Shown in pieces: positions 57,445 to 64,000 of a stretch of DNA of 64,000 bases (its first letter is position 1; every line of letters starts with the position of its first letter). Below the pieces are notes generated by a model. It had not been told where the DNA came from and ran no database searches. It saw only the letters and a program-made list of their open reading frames with translations. Origin of the DNA: Darksidea phi (Eukaryota > Ascomycota > Dothideomycetes > Pleosporales > Lentitheciaceae); assembly GCA_030770425.1 (NCBI GenBank), contig JASJFT010000234.1:1-64000 (forward strand). The letters run 5' to 3'. The position numbers were made by a program, and so were the translations under genes.

Positions 57445-59796
57445 ATGGCTCCAAGAAAACAGAAGCCCTCGAAGGAGGAATTTCGAAATCTAACCTTGAA
57501 ACACAACATCCACTTTGAAAGACAAGTACAACCTAGAGATTGGCGCCAGCATCAACACTATTTCCAAGCCATCCGGAATATCGCTAGCAAAAGCTATGAG
57601 GACTATATGCAAGATACAAGCATCAAACGATGGAAAAGAGAACTATACCAAAGTCGCGTTGTAAATATGCAGGAACGGGCGTGTGAGTTGATAGAAGATT
57701 TTGACATTAATGAGGACACCTGGCGGGCATCCTTTGAAGATGTGGTGAGCAAACCTTTCAAGAAAAGCCCGGTGTGGTACGTCCAAATCTTGTTGGGATT
57801 GCTTCTCGAGTTAACGGAAATTATAGCCGTCGATGCGGGGGTGAAACGTGGATAGTAGATTTCGAGGCGAATCCACCAGACACAGACCTTCGAGCTACCC
57901 TCGAAGAAAAGAGGGCACGGAGGAAGAGATGTTCCTGTGCGTCCGAGAAGCCAAACTCACGGCCTGAACCTAGGTACGAGTCTCATTACGCCGCATCGTT
58001 ATGCATGCTAATTTACCGCAGTGATGAGACTGAAGTCCTCTTTAGTTTTCATGCAGGTGGAGAGATCAGCCATTGTCAAGGTGACGATTTCGGAAACCTT
58101 AGCATACCAATGCGACCAGATCGGGTCATTGGACTAAAAGGCACTACTGAACTGAAAAGGTACACTCTACCCGCTCTGCCTACATTGACCCCTAGTCCAA
58201 TCAGAGGGAGGAATATACTGTATCCGTTCCTAGTGGTTGAGGCAAAGAAAGACGAAGCACCAGGATTTCCTGCCATCCACGATCAGACGGCTTTCCCTGT
58301 CCGAAGACTTTTGGTTATTCAGGATGAGCTGAAAGCCGCTGCTGGAATTGAATGCGAACCCTCGCTAGTGTGGTTCTTTGCCTATCGGGGAGACGAATGG
58401 CGACTAAGTGCAGCTACAAGAGATACGAAAGATACGAAAGTGGTAGGTGAATCCTTCATAGCTATCTTGAGCCAGCGATTGGCGAAGGAGACTAACTAAT
58501 TCCTAGCGCATTTATGACCTGTGGGATGGTAAAATACAGTCACGAGACGGGGCTCTACGACTGCTCCTCATAATTGACTATATTTGGTCGTGGGCGAGAG
58601 ATATCTACCGTCCCTCTATTTTGGGACGCCTCCGCTCGCTCAGGAGGCACAATAGTGAGAGTACAATTTCGTCTCCTCCTCCTTCCCGGTGCTTTTCTTC
58701 CATATCCTCCTCGTTTGGCGATTGGGAGCCGGCAGATGGTCCATCCCTATCGAGCAACGCGGCTGTCAACTTCCCAGGAGCTGGACCGAGCCATGCGGTC
58801 ATGGACGGCATTGAGTATCAAGGGTCCACGCTAGTGGAAGTCGCAGATTCACACTCTTTCCTCAAGTGGGCCGGTGGCCACCCACTTTCTCCGCCCTGGA
58901 CTCAAGTTGCCAGCATACGCCATTCGGACATTGTCTCCTTCAAGTTGCGGATTGTAATCTTTCCACTGTATCGAGAATCACTGGACAAGTTTTTGCGTTC
59001 CGCATACGCATCCCTATACGAACACAGCTTCGTCATGACAAAGCAGCAACTTATCCAGCTTGGAATAATTTGGAACAAGACCCGGCTTTCCGAGAACGAT
59101 ATCAACGACAAAATCCGAGTAACCTTTCTCTTCCAGACGTATTGCAACCATCTCTGGGAAATTGAGAGAGTGTTGAGCTGCATCGTATGGACCGACCTAG
59201 ACCTCAATGCACCAGATCCAGCAGGACGCGACATTACTTTGGCGTGGCCAAACTTCGTAACCCTCATTGAAGGTATGCAGCGCATACGAGGTAAAAACTC
59301 TGCTCAGTGTGCCTTGCGCGAAGTAACCCTCATTCTTTCCTCCTCTGAAAGAAATGTTTCATTAGACACCCAGACTAATATGCAGTGGACATCTCTCCAA
59401 GATGTGGGCATGTCGCCGGAAGCAGCGAACGAGTTGATCGATGTCAGAAACCTGGGTCCGCTTACAATCCCTGAAGTACGATGCCTTCCGGAGCAGCAGA
59501 AGCGTTTGCTAGTCCGCCCGCATCTGGAGGGAGAGCTTATGGACCTTTTCGATTGCGAGGATGATCCGGGAAATCAAGAGGCAATGGTCGCAGTACGGCC
59601 CACATCCTGGTCAACGCAGTGCACGAAATTCTGTTTATTTGTTTTCTTGGAGAGCCGGTATGATAACAAGGAAAAGTTGTCCAAGCTGCTTCAAGGAGCT
59701 CTGCGTCGACGTCTCCTTGTGAATGATGACTACCGCGTCGACGAAAGTGACAAGATCATACTTCGTAAATGGTACGCCGCAGTCAAAGATATTTAG
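57445..59796 (+). CDS. PD-(D/E)XK nuclease-like protein, 729 aa
   Basis: Exons 57445-57776, 57827-57973, 58022-58442 and 58507-59796 give 729 aa. The 48-bp intron at 57974-58021 is a multiple of three and has no stop, but has a clear GTACGA donor, GCTAAT branch and CGCAG acceptor, so retention would add 16 residues. The middle holds MRPDRVIGLKG and later LYPFLVVEAKKDE, the D...ExK signature of restriction-endonuclease-like folds. The C-terminal 400 aa (exon 4) contain no recognised domain but are well conserved in coding character. The N terminus is basic and helical. It may act on nucleic acid, though many fungal members are inactive. Same strand as the Hsp70-like gene. Confidence 0.75.
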
Positions 59797-60274
59797 ATAG
59801 CTTCAGTCCTTCGACGTTTGGTTCAGAGCCTAAATCCAGAGCGTAGAGCTATTTCGCTCACAAAGCTGAAGTTGAACCATCAATTGGAGCCAAGGCAAGG
59901 AAGAAGATATGCGTTACGAACAGTGAACACTCTCGGCGTTGAAGTATCGAATGTGTAGCAGCCATCGCGTCGACAAACTTACGCGGCGTCGAAGTATCTT
60001 AGGCATTCTGCGACATACCAGCAGAGCTGCAAGAAAAGTATGTTCAGAAGACGATCGGTCAAATTAGGATACCTTATACTTCACTAATCCGCTTGTCGGC
60101 ATCAAGGCCGCTACCAGCGCCATCACCGCTTCTATGAGAGGAAGTTTGCATGTGCAGGAACAGGACCTATTCCTTTATTGTGTTCAAATATTACGTTGCT
60201 ACCCAAGCTTTTCAGCTACGAGATCAAAAGGAACCCGCGCTGATATAGTCACCGTATACTACCTTATCTCTATC
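59797..60274. other. Intergenic with a short dispersed motif
   Basis: Contains GTAGCAGCCATCGCGTC (near 59957), also found at about 3322, and two local copies of GGCGTxGAAGTATC. No gene supported. Confidence 0.4.
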
Positions 60275-63200
60275 CTATCCTTCATTGCTCTCCCCACTGT
60301 GCATCCCTTCATTATTAACCCACGCCCCGACAAATTCTCGTATCCTCCCCATTAGTTCCGCCACCCGAAACGGCTTACTAACAACATCATCCATGCCGGC
60401 ATCCATTGCCGTCTGAATTTGCTGCTCTCTCACATTCGCCGTGACTCCGATGACTGGAATGTGACGATCTAAAGTCCCTTGACGCTCCAGATCACGGATG
60501 CGCGCAACAGCAGTGAGACCATTCATGACAGGCATTTCCCAGTCCATGAGGACGAGAGAGAGTTCTACGGGGAGGTTGTTGAAGGGATCGTGGGTAGAGG
60601 TGGCAGCGTCGGGTGTCGATGTTGATGACGCGCCGTTATGCTTCCAGTGTCGTGTTTTCTTCAGGTATTCGAGGGCTTCAGCGCCGTGGTTTGCTACGCT
60701 CACGGTGCACCCTAGATTACGGAGTTGCTTAGCTAGGACCTTTTGGTTGACTATATTGTCTTCCACTACAAGCACATGGAGCGTCTTTGGTATGCTCGTG
60801 GTCCTCTTAAGCTCCGCAATGTCCCGGTCACAGGCTAGTCCAACCGTTTCCGACGAAATATCAGTTTTGAGAACTGATTGCCGCCGCATGAACGAAGGCG
60901 GTGGCGGAGATTTCAATATTACACTCGAATGTTCCTTCGCAAGAGGCGGGCGCTGCCGAAGTGGCGTTCTTCCGGTATTTGCGGGTGTTAGGCTCGACTC
61001 GTCTCTCGTTGGCGAATGCGGGTGCATGCGCATTTGCTCAATCTCTATTGGTTTATTTGCTCGGTGCTTCATGTCCTCGGGATAGACGTCCGGGAAACTA
61101 GGTCTTCGAGTATTCTGTACTGTGGTTCTCCTAGCTTTGATATAGAATGAGAATGTACTTCCACGCCTATACTCACTGAACAGCCCTATGGCACCGCCTT
61201 GCATCTCGGTCAGTCGTCTGGAGATGAAGAGACCAAGGCCAGAGCCCCCATAGTGTATGTGCGTGCGGGGAGAGGCTTGGGAAAATCGGGCGAATAATGT
61301 GCTTCTCTCCTCTTCGGAAAGACCACGGCCAGTGTCGGTTACGGAGAACTGCAGATAGACGGTTGGGCCTCGTTTCCAGTCATCTATGAGATGAGTATCG
61401 TCGGGAACTAGTTTCGTTTCAAATCGGATGCCATCATGAGCGGACACTGGCTGATCTTCACTTGCCGCGATGACGATTTTGATGCGGCGAGTTGGTTCAC
61501 GGCGGGTGAACTTAAGTGCGTTGGTGACGAGGTTGATGAGGATCTATCTCATTAGCAAGATAAACAACTAGGATGCTGGAGACTCACCTGGAGTAGTCTT
61601 GTCGGATCTAGCGAGGCCCAGCCAACCTTTAGATCCTGGTATGACTGATCAACGTGGAACGTCATAGCTACACCAGCTGCTTTAGCTTCGCCCTCAAACA
61701 TCTTTACAGCATGCGAGGCCACGCTTCGTGGATCCGCATCAATGGGCGTGATGGCAAGGAGGCCAGAGTCAAGCTTTGAGATGGTGAGTACGTCATCAAC
61801 AATGCGCCTCATGTGCCTAAGGAAAATCAGGGGACATATTAGCAAATGTAGCTGATCCCAGTTTCACATGGCGCGATCACGTACTGGGCGCATTGTGCGA
61901 TAGTCTGGGCAGCATCACGCGTCTGATCCAGCAGGTTCGTGTAGGTGGTAGGCGACGGTATTGGGAAGTCACCGTCTGATCCAGGACACGATGTGAGTAT
62001 TGCATCTGCGCACCTGCGAGCCATGTGGTTAGCAAAGTTTTCCATTAGCAAAATCTGGTCCAAGACTGCCGAGTGTGAACGAGCGCTCCGATGCGACGTA
62101 TGCGAAGAGAGGATAGTACTCTACGTACTGCACAATAGCGGATAGGGGATTGCGCATCTCATGCGACGTCGTGTCGATGAAGTGTTCCAGATGACGTTTA
62201 CTTTCCAGTGCACTGTCGGTGCGCATCTTCTGGATACCCTCGGCCCACTTTTGCTTGGAAATGTCCGTCACGTTCCCAACGATTTCCACAATCTCATTGT
62301 TCGCATCCAATTCGGGATAGGCTGAGCAGGAGATCCATTTATAATGGATCTGCGATTCAACTTTTGGCTCGGCCGAATCTCCAGGAGGCTGCCAAGGCAT
62401 AGAGGTTCTTAGTTCAAAGTCTATGGGGACCTTCTCCACAACCAATTTGGCAAACAGACCCTCGGCGACAGGGATATCTTCAGGCCAAACGACGTTTGAC
62501 CACACGCTCATCACATCGGCTGAATCCACGGCGGCATCGAACAGACTATACCAGCTTTTGTTCCGGTAGGTGTAGTTGCCTGCAGCATCGATGACGAATA
62601 TGCCAACATCAGAGCAGTCGGCGTAGCGCTGGAACTTCCTCTCTTTGAGTTGCAATTGGGCGACCAACTGCTCCTGGATCCGAGCTGCCTGTCCAATCGC
62701 ATTCTCCTTTTTACACATTTCTTCGTCGAAGAGGACCACTGAAGCGAGGGAGGTTGCCAATAGTCGGAGCATGACATGAACAAATTGCTGGTAGTCCTCA
62801 TCGAAAGGCCGGCGAGGGTTGACACCGAGAATGAGAAAACCCTGAACTTGCTCGCCTGTTGTCGGTAGAATAGGGCACACGACAACAGACCGGCACGGGT
62901 CGCCGTAGCCCTTCCAGTCGATGTTGGCCAATAAGCTATCATGGATGTCCAGCTCGCTGAAGTGAACGACAGTAGGCTTTTTCGTTTCACTGGCCTTGAC
63001 AAAGTAGGGATGAAAGACGCTGGAGCTTTCCCTGATATCTATGACTGACGGTGCGATGGGATGGTTAACGTCAACACCAATGGAGCCCTTGAAAACATAG
63101 TGCTCTAGATCGCCCACGCTACTGGGTGAAGATACGCAGGAGATGCCCGGAGCGTCTTGATGCTCAGCAGCATAGAGCAAGGCAAGGGGCACGTCTTTGC

Positions 63201-63906
63201 CATTGATAGCCAGGGTATTGAGAACAAGTTCCCAATAGGTGGGCAGATCACGGGCCTTTGCGGTCTGAATGCCAATCTCGACAAGATTCGACACTCTACG
63301 CTCCACGAGCTTTGCCTTGGTCGTCTCTGTCAGAGGCTGGTAGTATCCGGTCACATAACCAGCGCTGTCGAATATGGGCGTGAACTGGAAGGCGAAGTAT
63401 GCTTCCTCGAGGACGCCATGTCTATCAAGAAACAAAGGCAGGTCGCAATCGCTCACAGTCTTGCCCGTCGCATTGATATGGTCGACAATGGGCTGGAAGT
63501 GGGGCCAGTAGTCCTTCGCGGCGACTCGGGCACTTTGGCCCATACAAGGGTGCATCACGCTGATGAGCTCGACATAGGCCTCGTTGTAGATCATGGTCAC
63601 GTCGTCACCCCAGAAGAGGACGGCGGGGTACTTGCCGTTCATCAGCAAATTGACTACACATCGGAGCTGCGGACACCACGAGTCCATGGTGCCGAGTGGA
63701 GTTGATGCCCAATCGATGCTACGGAAATACTTGACGTGGTCCGATATGTTCGCAGGCGGCGGATCTAACGTGTAGTCGAACGGGCCGTAGCTGGTCGTCG
63801 GCGGGCGCAGCTCCCAGCGCTGTCTGGTTGCGGGCAGGCGCTCGCACGCATCCATGTGTTCGGGGATGCTGGTGCTCGACTCCTCGTGTTTGGGACTGGG
63901 GTCCAT
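60275..63906 (-). CDS. Hybrid histidine kinase (PAS-HisKA-HATPase-REC)
   Basis: Exons 63906-62129, 62013-61885, 61816-61588 and 61543-60275 give about 1,134 aa. The N-terminal region is PAS-like (HVKYFRSIDWASTPLG...VTMIYNEAYVEL). A GAF-like region and a second PAS (GIFVIDAAGNYTYRN; WISCSAYPELD) follow. The phospho-acceptor H box is TTSHEMRNPLSAIVQ. The ATPase has the N box INLVTNALKF, G1 VTDTGRGLS and G2 GGSGLGLFIS. The receiver domain has LVVEDNIVNQK, LMDWEMPVMNGL with the acceptor Asp, and SKPF. Such kinases sense stress or light and feed the Ypd1-Hog1 phosphorelay. The frame stays open upstream of the ATG at 63906 to the right edge, so the true start may lie outside. Confidence 0.92.
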
Positions 63907-64000
63907 CAAGACGGCGGATACGCCGCTGACAATGCGGTAGTGCTCTATCGTCGTGACATACCACAGATGCCCGCCAAAGAGGTAAGCGTGCCCCCGCCTC

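Overview
This 64 kb window looks like chromosomal DNA from a filamentous ascomycete, probably a Dothideomycete of Pleosporales type. The evidence is short GT-AG introns (mostly 44-115 bp, with CTAAC/CTGAC-like branch sites), fungus-specific families (fungal transcription-factor domain, HET domain, fungal rhodopsin-like membrane protein, DUF4360, Rds1-type ferritin-like protein, hybrid histidine kinase), small secreted cysteine-rich proteins, and decayed repeats whose nonsense codons fit C-to-T mutation (RIP-like). No bacterial operons, CRISPR arrays or rRNA genes were seen. Gene models were spliced by eye; exon coordinates are given in each entry.

Layout. 1-1.5 kb: a pogo/Fot1-like transposase relic with four TAG codons, and a TA-bounded element with 52-bp inverted repeats. 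1.5-7 kb: a C2H2 zinc-finger gene, a small secreted protein and a DUF4360 secreted protein. 7.9-21.9 kb: nine adjacent genes that look like a catabolic cluster. They are two metallo-beta-lactamase-fold (lactonase-like) hydrolases, two carboxymuconolactone-decarboxylase-like proteins, two 3-hydroxyisobutyrate-dehydrogenase-like enzymes, one zinc alcohol dehydrogenase, one C2H2 plus fungal-domain transcription factor and one anion/allantoate-type MFS permease. Three enzyme families are present twice. This is the most interesting part of the window. 22-43 kb: gene-poor accessory DNA with relics (siderophore-transporter fragment, frameshifted LysM/GH18 chitinase, coiled-coil pseudogene), an intact 8-cysteine secreted protein, two further cysteine-rich reading frames, a rhodopsin-like membrane protein, a Rds1-type ferritin-like protein, an F-box-like protein and a tRNA-Leu-like relic. 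42.7-64 kb: a thioredoxin, a twin PARP-type zinc-finger protein, a HET-domain protein, an assembly gap in homopolymer sequence, a berberine-bridge-enzyme-like oxidase, three large poorly known genes (a coiled-coil protein, an Hsp70-like ATPase and a PD-(D/E)XK-like protein) and a hybrid histidine kinase that reaches the right edge.

Putative logic of the cluster: the permease imports an acid or lactone, the MBL-fold enzymes open a lactone ring, and the alcohol and 3-hydroxyacid dehydrogenases and the CMD-like proteins process the product, under the zinc-finger regulator. The substrate cannot be read from the sequence. The 22-46 kb region behaves like a repeat-influenced compartment in which genes are broken mainly by C-to-T-type stops and single-base frameshifts.
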